DNA of 16,031 nucleotides from Clostridiales bacterium UBA1728 (GTDB lineage: Bacteria; Bacillota; Clostridia; Oscillospirales; Oscillospiraceae), in assembly GCA_002315975.1 (NCBI GenBank), contig DCIK01000016.1:6121-22151 (forward strand), given 5' to 3'. Below the pieces are notes generated by a model, which saw only the letters and a list, made by a program, of their open reading frames with translations, made no database searches and was not told the origin of the DNA. Position numbers and translations under genes: made by a program. Below are positions 1 to 6,051 of the stretch, piece after piece (within the stretch, counting starts at the first letter, position 1; each line of letters starts with the position of its first letter).

Positions 1-4
1 GCCA

Positions 5-24
5 GCTCCCTCATCTGAGGGAGC
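5..24. repeat. Perfect 9-bp hairpin, likely remnant of a dispersed repeat
   Basis: GCTCCCTCA (5-13) and TGAGGGAGC (16-24) pair perfectly around a two-base loop. It has no T-run after it, so it is a poor terminator on the plus strand. Similar short 'GCTCCCTC...GAGGGAGC' palindromes are common between genes in Oscillospiraceae as far as I recall; that is memory and was not checked. The window starts here, so the element may extend to the left. Confidence 0.5.
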
Positions 25-86
25 CGAGAAAGGGTCTTGTAGCACTTTCCCAGCAATGACAGACTTTTCAGACAGTCTCTTTTTTC

Positions 87-115
87 TTGACATATTCTTA
101 AACATCGGTTAAAAT
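87..115 (+). promoter_or_regulatory. Sigma-A promoter of the first lipase gene
   Basis: The -35 box TTGACA (87-92) is a perfect match. A 17-base spacer leads to the -10 box TAAAAT (110-115). The start codon lies about 30 bases downstream, and AAAGGAG (132-138) is placed 7 bases before it. Just upstream, AGACT/AGTCT (61-65 and 74-78) followed by a T-run could be a weak terminator of a gene outside the window. Confidence 0.8.
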
Positions 116-145
116 ATGGTCAAACAAGAATAAAGGAGTATATCA

Positions 146-865
146 ATGAAGAGAAAAATCCGTTCTGTACTTTCCATGGTATTTGTGCTGGCCATGCTGC
201 TGGCGCTGGCCGTTCCGGCCTTTGCCGTTGAGAAGCGCAGCGTCCGCAATATCAATCAGGTCTACGGCGTTGTGTGCGAAACCTCCCTGGCTTCCGTCTA
301 CAGCGCTACCCTTTATGCGGACGGTAAGACTGCCCAGAGCGTTTATTATGTGGTCTGCCGCGGTCTGGATGTCAGCGAGCTCGACCCCAGCAAGCCTCTG
401 AGCTTTGCCAGCGCCGTGCGCATTTCCATCTCTGACGAGAACAACAGCTATGTGACCGCCCTTGCCAAAATCGTCCGTGATAATGTTCCCACCGGCTCCA
501 GGCTGGTCTTCGCCGGTCACAGTCTGGGCGGCATGGTCGTTGAGCAGGCCATTGCCCGCAAGGAGATCAAGAACAATTATCAGGTTCTCTACAGCGTGAC
601 CATGGGCTCTCCCTACATCCTCACCCGCTATAGCAAGGAGGGCACACTCCGCCGCATGGTGGACCCGCTGGATCCCGTGCCCTACCTGAACATCAGCCTG
701 CTGGCCGTCCCCTCTCTGAGCACCGCCTGCATCGAGAGCAGCCGCATCACCCCCTACACCCACACCCGCAGCTACGGTGAGGGCAGCTGCTGGGCGAAGT
801 ATGATGCGCTGGGCAAAAAGAACGGCAGCGCCTATATTGAGCTCGGCGACAAGCTCTACGGCTGA
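146..865 (+). CDS. Secreted class-3-lipase-like alpha/beta hydrolase (copy 1)
   Basis: This 239-residue protein starts with a classical signal peptide: basic residues 2-6, a hydrophobic core at 8-22, and cleavage expected after Ala-Phe-Ala at 25-27. The nucleophile elbow GHSLGG (124-129) puts the catalytic serine at 126. DPLDPVPYL (173-181) offers the acid, probably D176, and H206 in a Tyr-Thr-His context is the likely base; this Ser-Asp-His order and the Asp-Pro-Val-Pro motif fit the lipase class 3 fold (PF01764). The mature chain is only about 212 residues, with no cell-wall anchor or extra domain. Cysteines 44, 71, 195 and 215 lie outside the signal. It has its own promoter, ribosome binding site and terminator. 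A role in cleaving ester bonds of lipids outside the cell is inferred; the substrate cannot be read from sequence, and an esterase or a non-lipid hydrolase is possible. Confidence 0.85.
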   Translation: MKRKIRSVLSMVFVLAMLLALAVPAFAVEKRSVRNINQVYGVVCETSLASVYSATLYADGKTAQSVYYVVCRGLDVSELDPSKPLSFASAVRISISDENNSYVTALAKIVRDNVPTGSRLVFAGHSLGGMVVEQAIARKEIKNNYQVLYSVTMGSPYILTRYSKEGTLRRMVDPLDPVPYLNISLLAVPSLSTACIESSRITPYTHTRSYGEGSCWAKYDALGKKNGSAYIELGDKLYG

Positions 866-880
866 TGCATTTGGATTGAT

Positions 881-914
881 AAACCCGACTCATTTATTGT
901 GAGTCGGGTTTTTC
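881..914 (+). terminator. Rho-independent terminator after lipase copy 1
   Basis: A perfect 12-bp stem, AAACCCGACTCA (881-892) with TGAGTCGGGTTT (900-911), closes a 7-base loop and runs into further T residues. It begins 15 bases after the stop codon and separates the two lipase genes into independent transcripts. Confidence 0.88.
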
Positions 915-920
915 TCTGCC

Positions 921-949
921 TTGACATTCTGCGCTTATTCCGTTATGAT
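921..949 (+). promoter_or_regulatory. Sigma-A promoter of the second lipase gene
   Basis: TTGACA (921-926), a 17-base spacer and TATGAT (944-949) form a near-consensus promoter right after the preceding terminator. AAAGGAG (966-972) then lies 7 bases before the ATG at 980. Promoter and ribosome-site layout closely match those of copy 1, though the spacer sequences differ. Confidence 0.82.
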
Positions 950-979
950 ATGAGCATATTTCTATAAAGGAGTACGGCA

Positions 980-1699
980 ATGAAGAAAAGTGTTCGTTCC
1001 ACGCTGTCCCTGCTGTTTGTGGTGGCCATGCTCTGTGCGCTGGCCGTTCCCGCTTTCGCCTCCGGCGAGCAGACCATCCGCAATGTCAACGAGGCTTATA
1101 AGCTGGTACACGGTACCGAGCTGGTGGCCATCTACGACGCTACCGTGTATGCCGACGGCAAAACCGCTGAGAATGTATACTATGTGGTGTGCCGCGGTCT
1201 CGACTTCACCGAGTTCGATCCCTCTCAGCCCCGCAGCTATGCCAACGCCATCCGCATCGGTCTTTCCGACGAGAACAACACCTATGTAACCGCCCTCGCC
1301 AAAATCGTCCGTGAACAGATTCCCGTTGGCTCCAAGCTGGTGTTTGTGGGTCACAGCATGGGCGGCATGGTCATTCAGCAGGCCATTGCCCGCAAGGAGA
1401 TCAAGGACAACTACGACATTCTCTACACCCTGTCCATCGGCTCCCCCTACATTCTGACGAGCAGCACCAAGGAGGGCACCCTGCGCCGCATGGTAGACCG
1501 GCTGGATCCCATACCCTATCTGAGCATTCCCCTGCTGGCCAACCCCTGCATCGGCGGTGCCTGTCTGGAGACCAGCTTCAAGGCTCCTCTCGTTCACTTC
1601 AAGAGCTATGAGGAAGGAAAGTGCTGGCAGAAGTACGATGCGCTGGGCCTGAAAAACGGCAGCGGCTACATTGTGCTCAACGAACTGCTCTACAGCTGA
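980..1699 (+). CDS. Secreted class-3-lipase-like alpha/beta hydrolase (copy 2)
   Basis: This is a tandem paralogue of the gene at 146, also 239 residues, alignable without a single gap and identical at 152 of 239 positions by hand count. The signal peptide again ends Ala-Phe-Ala (25-27). GHSMGG (124-129) gives serine 126, DRLDPIPYL (173-181) gives D176, and H206 is kept, so all three proposed catalytic residues are conserved. Cysteines 71, 195 and 215 are shared; C44 of copy 1 is lost and C190 is new, which would change any disulfide pattern. Divergence is greatest at 31-50 and 191-209, flanking the likely active-site entrance, while the core and the region from 60 to 140 are well kept. That pattern suggests two retained enzymes with different substrate preference rather than a decaying copy (inference). 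No clear terminator follows; the hairpin array at 1792 comes next. Confidence 0.85.
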   Translation: MKKSVRSTLSLLFVVAMLCALAVPAFASGEQTIRNVNEAYKLVHGTELVAIYDATVYADGKTAENVYYVVCRGLDFTEFDPSQPRSYANAIRIGLSDENNTYVTALAKIVREQIPVGSKLVFVGHSMGGMVIQQAIARKEIKDNYDILYTLSIGSPYILTSSTKEGTLRRMVDRLDPIPYLSIPLLANPCIGGACLETSFKAPLVHFKSYEEGKCWQKYDALGLKNGSGYIVLNELLYS

Positions 1700-1791
1700 T
1701 GCCGATAACGAACCCCCCTTTTATGGACTGACCCTGAGAGTCGACCTCAAACATCTTGTCGAAGTTGATCTCCCGATTGTAATTTGTTAAA

Positions 1792-1958
1792 TGAAGTTTG
1801 CCCTGTCGGGCAAGTGAAGCGGCTTGCGCCGTGAAGTTTTGCAGCTGCGCCGCAAAATGAAGTTAAGTGTTCCGCCGCTATCGCCCAAAGGGCATTTCAT
1901 GTCCGAAGGACACTTCATTTGCGAAGCAAACTTCATGTTCCGCCCTGGCGGAACACTT
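1792..1958. repeat. Array of seven short hairpins with inverted spacers
   Basis: Consecutive small stem-loops fill this gene-free stretch: TTGCCC/GGGCAA (1798-1813), CGGC/GCCG (1820-1831), TTTTGC/GCAAAA (1837-1857), GCCC/GGGC (1883-1893), GTCC/GGAC (1901-1911), TTTGC/GCAAA (1918-1930) and GTTCCGCC/GGCGGAAC (1937-1954). The stems differ in sequence but the joints are alike: TGAAG separates the left ones, and its complement CTTCA separates the right ones. AAGTGTTCCGCC (1865-1876) can also pair with GGCGGAACACTT (1947-1958), enclosing three hairpins in a cloverleaf. It lies between lipase copy 2 and the tRNA terminator. Reading frames that cross it are not credible genes. It may be a dispersed mobile or structural repeat; the function is unknown. 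Confidence 0.8.
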
Positions 1959-1964
1959 AGTTCA

Positions 1965-2002
1965 CCAAAAAAGCTCTTTCCTTTCGGAAAGAGCTTTTTT
2001 GG
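1965..2002 (-). terminator. Rho-independent terminator of the tRNA-Leu gene
   Basis: Read on the minus strand, a perfect 17-bp stem (arms 1965-1981 and 1986-2002, loop TTTC on the plus strand) ends in a run of six T residues. It starts at the CCA end of the tRNA, so the CCA complement forms the outermost part of one arm. The stem is symmetrical in its A and T flanks and may also stop plus-strand transcripts from the lipase side. Confidence 0.85.
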
Positions 2003-2085
2003 TGCCGGTGGTGGGGCTCGAACCCACACGCCGTTGCCGGCAAAGGATTTTGAGTCCTCCTCGTCTACCATTCCAACACACCGGC
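2000..2085 (-). tRNA. tRNA-Leu, anticodon CAA
   Basis: On the minus strand the acceptor stem GCCGGTG (from 2085) pairs with CACCGGC, followed by discriminator A and an encoded CCA (2002-2000). The anticodon stem GAGGA/TCCTT closes the loop CTCAAAA, whose anticodon is CAA, read as leucine (codon UUG). The long variable arm, rich in GCCGG/CGGC, is the class II hallmark of tRNA-Leu. The T arm GTGGG-TTCGAGC-CCCAC is standard. It is a single tRNA gene with its own promoter and terminator. Confidence 0.95.
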
Positions 2086-2095
2086 GAGTGGATGT

Positions 2096-2124
2096 ATTAT
2101 ACTCCCCACCCTGTAAAAAAGCAA
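2096..2124 (-). promoter_or_regulatory. Promoter of tRNA-Leu
   Basis: Reading leftwards, TTGCTT (2124-2119) and a consensus TATAAT (2101-2096) are 17 bases apart, and the -10 box ends 10 bases before the mature 5' end of the tRNA. The -35 match is only partial, the -10 match is perfect. Confidence 0.65.
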
Positions 2125-2145
2125 GAAAAAAGATAAATATATCAC

Positions 2146-2174
2146 TTCCTTTTTTGGGGGGGATATGCTATAAT
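2146..2174 (+). promoter_or_regulatory. Promoter of the VCBS-like lipoprotein gene
   Basis: TATAAT (2169-2174) is a perfect -10 box; the -35 region 17 bases upstream (2146-2151, TTCCTT) is poor. Transcription would start near 2181, leaving only about 8 bases before the ATG at 2189, which argues that translation starts at the TTG at 2213. It diverges from the tRNA promoter. Confidence 0.5.
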
Positions 2175-2212
2175 ATCTTTGTCGATTTATGCACATCTTG
2201 GGTGGTGACATT

Positions 2213-3514
2213 TTGAACCTACGCAAAACCGTATTTTTGCTTCTCTGTCTTGTCTGTGCCCTCCTCTGCGGCTGCGGCGAACAGAGCAGCAGCGAATATT
2301 ACGCCCTGCCCCTGAGCGCCACCGACGACGCTCAGCTCCAGTCGCTCCTCTCCTCGGAGCTGGCGGCCGGCTACGAATATGCCGCGCCCCTGTCCGGCTC
2401 CAGGCGGCAGCCCCTGCAGCTGGTGGATCTGGACAACGACGGCAGCGAAGAGCTGCTGGCCTTCCTGCGCAACCGCTCCACCGAGAGCTGCCGCATCGAG
2501 ATTTTCGATCGGCGCGACGAGGGCTATGTCCCCGTGCTTTCTCTGGAGGGGAAGGGCTCGGCCCTCAGCGCTGCCGACTGCGCGGACCTGAGCGGTGACG
2601 GCACCATGGAGCTGATCTGTTCCTGGAGCTGCGGCGCAGAGCTGGACCTTCTCTATGTTTACGATCTGCGGGACTGGGGCGGCGAGGTTCTCCTCACCGA
2701 TTCCTGCAACGAGTTTATCTGCTGCGATCTCAGCGGGGACAGTATCGCCGAGCTGGTTTCCGTATCTCTGGCCGGCAGTGAAACGGGTGTTAGCACCTTC
2801 TCCTTCCCCGTTTTGGACGACAGTGCCAAGCTCTCCGCTCCTCTCAGCGAGGGCATCAGCGAATGCGTCCGCATCCGCAGCTGCACCTTAGAAGGGAATA
2901 CCCCGGGCGTACTGGTGGAATCCTATTTAGAGAGCGGCGAGCTGGTCAGCGATCTCTTCAGTATGCTGGACGGGAAGTTCTACAACATCACGCTGGAGCA
3001 GAGCAGCGGCGTATCCCGCACCAGGCGCAGCTACGCAGTCATGGCTGCCGACATTGACAGCGACCACTTTCTGGAGATTCCCATTTCCGCCAGCCTCTAC
3101 GCCCAGAACAGCGGCGACCACTACCGCTTCCTCAGTTGGGTGGGCTTTAACCGCTACGGCTTCTCCGCCATCAAGCAGGAGACCTACCACTGCTTTGTGG
3201 ACGGCTGGTACTTTGTCCTCCCCGACGGCTGGAGCAATACTCTGACCGTCCGCCGGGACGACACTGTGGCCGGTGAGCGCTGCGTGATCCTCTCGGATGT
3301 GGACCGCAACACCGGCAAGATCAGCGACAAGCTCAGGCTCTACACCCTCACCGGGGAAAACCGGCAGGAGCGCTCCACCGGCGGCGGCCGTTTTGTCCTC
3401 GCTTCGGATGAGACCACCATCTACTCCGCCAGCATTATCACCGGCATCTCCCGCAGTGAGGTGCTTTCCCGCTTCCATCTCATCTACTCCGAGTGGACAA
3501 AGGATTCCCTGTAG
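2213..3514 (+). CDS. Lipoprotein with VCBS/FG-GAP-like repeats
   Basis: A 433-residue exported protein if the TTG at 2213 is used; an in-frame ATG at 2189 would add 8 residues but has no ribosome binding site, whereas GGTGGTGA sits before the TTG. Residues 1-20 form a lipoprotein signal (basic Arg-Lys, then a Leu-rich core) ending in Leu-Cys-Gly-Cys, so C21 would carry the lipid. Calcium-loop-like repeats of the VCBS/FG-GAP type appear near residues 70-82 (LVDLDNDGSEELL), 126-133, 171-181 (CDLSGDSIAEL) and 279-289 (AADIDSDHFLEI), spaced as blades of a beta-propeller. The C-terminal third has no motif I recognise. It would sit on the outer face of the membrane. It lies just upstream of the two-component genes on the same strand, but a 236-base gap with a large palindrome separates them, so a link is only a guess. 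Function is unknown. Confidence 0.75.
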   Translation: MNLRKTVFLLLCLVCALLCGCGEQSSSEYYALPLSATDDAQLQSLLSSELAAGYEYAAPLSGSRRQPLQLVDLDNDGSEELLAFLRNRSTESCRIEIFDRRDEGYVPVLSLEGKGSALSAADCADLSGDGTMELICSWSCGAELDLLYVYDLRDWGGEVLLTDSCNEFICCDLSGDSIAELVSVSLAGSETGVSTFSFPVLDDSAKLSAPLSEGISECVRIRSCTLEGNTPGVLVESYLESGELVSDLFSMLDGKFYNITLEQSSGVSRTRRSYAVMAADIDSDHFLEIPISASLYAQNSGDHYRFLSWVGFNRYGFSAIKQETYHCFVDGWYFVLPDGWSNTLTVRRDDTVAGERCVILSDVDRNTGKISDKLRLYTLTGENRQERSTGGGRFVLASDETTIYSASIITGISRSEVLSRFHLIYSEWTKDSL

Positions 3515-3577
3515 AAAGCTAAGGCTTCAAGGTGTTCGGACAGAACAACGAGCCTTTCCGAATCCGCACGCCCCGTA

Positions 3578-3647
3578 GGGCTCGGCCTCCGGACGAGCCG
3601 CAGCTTCCCCGGCGCATTGGTTTCGGCTTGTCCGGGAGGCCGAGCTC
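3578..3647. repeat. Long imperfect palindrome of about 23 bp arms
   Basis: Positions 3578-3600 and 3624-3647 are near-perfect inverted copies, including CTCGGCCTCC (3581-3590) and GGAGGCCGAG (3635-3644), around a 23-base loop; the right arm has one extra base and two wobble-type differences. It is followed by no T-run. The left arm and its CCCCGTAGGG lead-in resemble the sequence at 15701-15720, which suggests a repeat family scattered in this genome. It fills most of the 236-base gap between the lipoprotein gene and the response regulator. Confidence 0.7.
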
Positions 3648-3690
3648 TGCAGGAGCCCGTTCAGGACAAAAATCACCGGGTTCAACCACT

Positions 3691-3719
3691 TTTACACAAA
3701 CACCAGCTTCAAATAGAAC
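3691..3719 (+). promoter_or_regulatory. Possible promoter of the two-component operon
   Basis: TTTACA (3691-3696, five of six) is 17 bases from TAGAAC (3714-3719, four of six). It lies 32 bases before the start codon and ahead of a strong AAAGGAG (3736-3742). The match is moderate. Confidence 0.45.
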
Positions 3720-3750
3720 TCTGAATGTATCAGGTAAAGGAGATAAGGAT

Positions 3751-4443
3751 ATGAAAAAGGTATTGGTTATGGAGGACGAAGCCAGCATCCGCAGCTTCGA
3801 GGTTATCAACCTTCGTCGCGCCGGCTACGAGCCCATCGAGGCCGACTGCGGTGAGGCCGCTCTGGAGCAGCTCAAACGCCACCCCGACATCCGCGTGGCT
3901 CTACTGGATGTGATGCTGCCCGACATCGACGGCTTTGAGGTCTGCCGCCGGATCCGCGCCACCGATTCCAAAATCGGCATCATTATGCTCACGGCCAAGA
4001 ATCAGGAAATGGACAAGGTCACCGGACTGATGACCGGTGCCGACGACTATATCACCAAGCCCTTCTCCCCCGCAGAGCTCACCGCCCGTGTGGACGCCCT
4101 CTATCGCCGCGTGGGCGATGCCGAGGATCAGGTGGAGGAAACCGGCGAGATCAAGCAGGGGCCCTTCAAGCTCAACACCCGCAACCGCACGCTGGAAAAG
4201 AACGGCGAGCGCATCCGTCTGACCCAGATTGAGTTCTCCATCATGAAGTTCTTCATGGACAACAGCGGCAAGGCTCTCTCCCGCGAGGAAATCCTCAACG
4301 AGGTCTGGGGTCGCGACTACTTCGGCGAGCTGAAGATTGTGGACGTGAACATCCGCCGTCTGCGCATTAAGATTGAAGACGATCCCACCATGCCCAGCTA
4401 CATCACCACCGTTTGGGGCTTCGGCTACAAATGGGGTCTGTGA
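3751..4443 (+). CDS. OmpR/PhoB-family response regulator
   Basis: A 230-residue DNA-binding regulator that is phosphorylated by the histidine kinase encoded next. The receiver domain (about 1-120) has the acidic pocket E8/D9, phospho-acceptor D53 in LLDVMLPDIDG, T81 and K103 in ITKPF. The winged-helix effector domain (about 135-230) ends in VWGFGYKW, typical of the family. The start was set at the ATG at 3751 because AAAGGAG lies 8 bases before it and the protein then begins exactly at the receiver fold; the open frame extends upstream through a palindrome that is not protein-like. The stop overlaps or abuts the kinase start, so the two are made together. The genes it controls cannot be read here; autoregulation is common in the family. 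Confidence 0.93.
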   Translation: MKKVLVMEDEASIRSFEVINLRRAGYEPIEADCGEAALEQLKRHPDIRVALLDVMLPDIDGFEVCRRIRATDSKIGIIMLTAKNQEMDKVTGLMTGADDYITKPFSPAELTARVDALYRRVGDAEDQVEETGEIKQGPFKLNTRNRTLEKNGERIRLTQIEFSIMKFFMDNSGKALSREEILNEVWGRDYFGELKIVDVNIRRLRIKIEDDPTMPSYITTVWGFGYKWGL

Positions 4444-4445
4444 GC

Positions 4446-5879
4446 GTGAAAAAGCTTTTTTCCGTCGGAGGCGCAAAGAAAAAAAGCTCCATACGCCGCC
4501 GCGGTATGCTGGTTATCACCGCGCTGGTGCTGACGGTGGCTCTGCTGGCGGTGGCGGTGTTTACCACGCTGGTATATACCCGCACCTACCAGACCATGAA
4601 CGATGAGCTCTCCTTCCGCGCCGAAACCGAGGCCAATCTTTTCTCCGCCTACATTTCCCGCACCCACGAGGACTATCTGCGCTCTGCAGCCTCCCTCTCC
4701 ACCAACTTTGAGGACAAGGACACGCTGGAGCTGCAATTCCTCTCTCCCGACGGGCAGGTGGAAATCTCCTCCACGGGCATCGCCGGCGGCAATGTCCGCG
4801 CCGACGCAGACGTGGCGGCTGCCCTCAGCAGCGGCACAGCCCAGTGCCGCCGGGGTCAGTCCTCTGCCACTGCCGAGCGGATTATGGCTGCCTCTGCCCC
4901 GCTCCATTACTCCGACGGCAGCGTGGCCGGACTTGTCCGGGTGGTCACCAGTCTGCGCGTGGTGGAGCAGAGTCTTATGGAGCGCTGCGGCATGGCCGCC
5001 CTCATCGGCATCGGTGTATGGGCGCTGGTGTTTATCTCCAACTGGCTCTTTCTCAATACCATCACCCGACCCATCAGCTCCCTGACCAGCGTGGCCCAGC
5101 GAATCGCCGGCGGCAGCTACGGTGCCCGGGTGGAAAAGCAGTATAACGATGAGATCGGCGAGCTCACCGACACCATCAACAATATGTCCCAGAAGCTGGC
5201 GCAGACGGAAAAGCTCCAGACCGAGTTTATCTCCAGCGTTTCTCACGAGCTGCGCACGCCTCTGACCGCCATCACCGGCTGGGCGGAGACCATGGCCTTT
5301 GATGAGAATATGTCGGACGACTCCCGCAGGGGTCTGGAGATCATCACCCGGGAGGCCTCCCGCCTCACCAAGATGGTGGAAGACCTGTTGGAGTTCACCC
5401 GCATTCAGGACGGGCGCTTCACCCTGCGCATGGGCGAGATCAATCTGCCCGAGCTGGTGGAAAACACGCTCTATACCTATTCCGAGCTCTTCAAGCAGGC
5501 GGGTGTCACCGTCAGCTATACGCCGCCCGAGGAGATTTATCCCGACATCCCCGGCGATGAGGAGCGGCTCAGTCAGGTGATTCTGAACCTGCTGGACAAC
5601 GCCTGCAAGTACGGGCGCAACGGCAAGAAGATCGAGGTCGCCATCAAGCGCACCGAAAGCTCTCAGGCCGTTTCCGTCCGCGATCACGGCCCCGGCGTGC
5701 CGGCGGACGAGCTGCCCAAGATCAAAAACCGCTTCTACAAGGGCTCCAGCAAGGAGCGCGGCAACGGCATCGGTCTTGCGGTATGCGAAGAGATCGTCAC
5801 CCGTCACAACGGCAAGCTGATGATTTACAATGCCGAGGGCGGCGGCCTCATGGTCACCGTAACCCTGCCGGCAGAATAA
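4446..5879 (+). CDS. Membrane sensor histidine kinase
   Basis: Partner kinase of the upstream regulator, about 477 residues. After a basic N-terminus come membrane segment 1 (about 21-44), an extracytoplasmic sensing region of about 135 residues (45-180), membrane segment 2 (about 183-203), and a HAMP linker (204-255) starting TRPISSL. The dimerisation box SVSHELRTPL carries the phosphorylated H267. The ATPase domain has the N box NLLDNACKYG (381-390), G1 DHGPGVP (413-419) and G2 GNGIGLAV (439-446). The layout resembles PhoR/WalK-type kinases but there is no PAS domain after HAMP. The sensing region matches nothing I recognise. The start is uncertain: GTG at 4446 with GGGG ten bases upstream is preferred; GTG at 4440, ATG at 4431 and TTG at 4413 are in frame and overlap the regulator. 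Confidence 0.92.
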   Translation: MKKLFSVGGAKKKSSIRRRGMLVITALVLTVALLAVAVFTTLVYTRTYQTMNDELSFRAETEANLFSAYISRTHEDYLRSAASLSTNFEDKDTLELQFLSPDGQVEISSTGIAGGNVRADADVAAALSSGTAQCRRGQSSATAERIMAASAPLHYSDGSVAGLVRVVTSLRVVEQSLMERCGMAALIGIGVWALVFISNWLFLNTITRPISSLTSVAQRIAGGSYGARVEKQYNDEIGELTDTINNMSQKLAQTEKLQTEFISSVSHELRTPLTAITGWAETMAFDENMSDDSRRGLEIITREASRLTKMVEDLLEFTRIQDGRFTLRMGEINLPELVENTLYTYSELFKQAGVTVSYTPPEEIYPDIPGDEERLSQVILNLLDNACKYGRNGKKIEVAIKRTESSQAVSVRDHGPGVPADELPKIKNRFYKGSSKERGNGIGLAVCEEIVTRHNGKLMIYNAEGGGLMVTVTLPAE

Positions 5880-5885
5880 AAAGCT

Positions 5886-6034
5886 TCGAGCGGAACAGGT
5901 TCCGCTCGAGGGCTTGCGCCCCACTGCGCGCACTCGCTTTGCTCGCACACTTGCGGGGCGAGAAGTATTCTTGCGGGGGCAAAGCTCCCACAAGAATCTA
6001 TTGCAATTTCTTTCCGCTGCAGCAGCAGCGGAAA
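5886..6034. repeat. Chain of stem-loops before the DUF1385 gene
   Basis: This 172-base gap holds at least four paired segments: TCGAGCGGAAC with GTTCCGCTCGA (5886-5909, perfect 11 bp, directly after the kinase stop and possibly its terminator, though without a T-run), CGCCCC with GGGGCG (5917-5922 and 5955-5960), ATTCTTG...CAAGAAT with an inner GC pairing (5967-5997), and TTTCCGCTGC with GCAGCGGAAA (6011-6034). The last one ends right before the sequence AACTCTGCGAGGCA that carries the ribosome binding site of the next gene. No promoter is obvious. Confidence 0.7.
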
Positions 6035-6051
6035 CTCTGCGAGGCATAATC

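Noticed and set aside
1792..1958. CRISPR array
   Set aside because: Spacers are hairpins of unequal length and the constant element is only about five bases and inverts midway; no cas gene is present.
1787..2216. Short open frames on both strands across the hairpin array and tRNA
   Set aside because: They run through the tRNA, its terminator and the hairpins; the translations are artefacts of repeats.
3532..3750. N-terminal extension of the response regulator by about 73 residues
   Set aside because: It translates the palindrome into Arg/Pro-rich sequence; the receiver domain starts at the ATG at 3751, which has a strong ribosome binding site.
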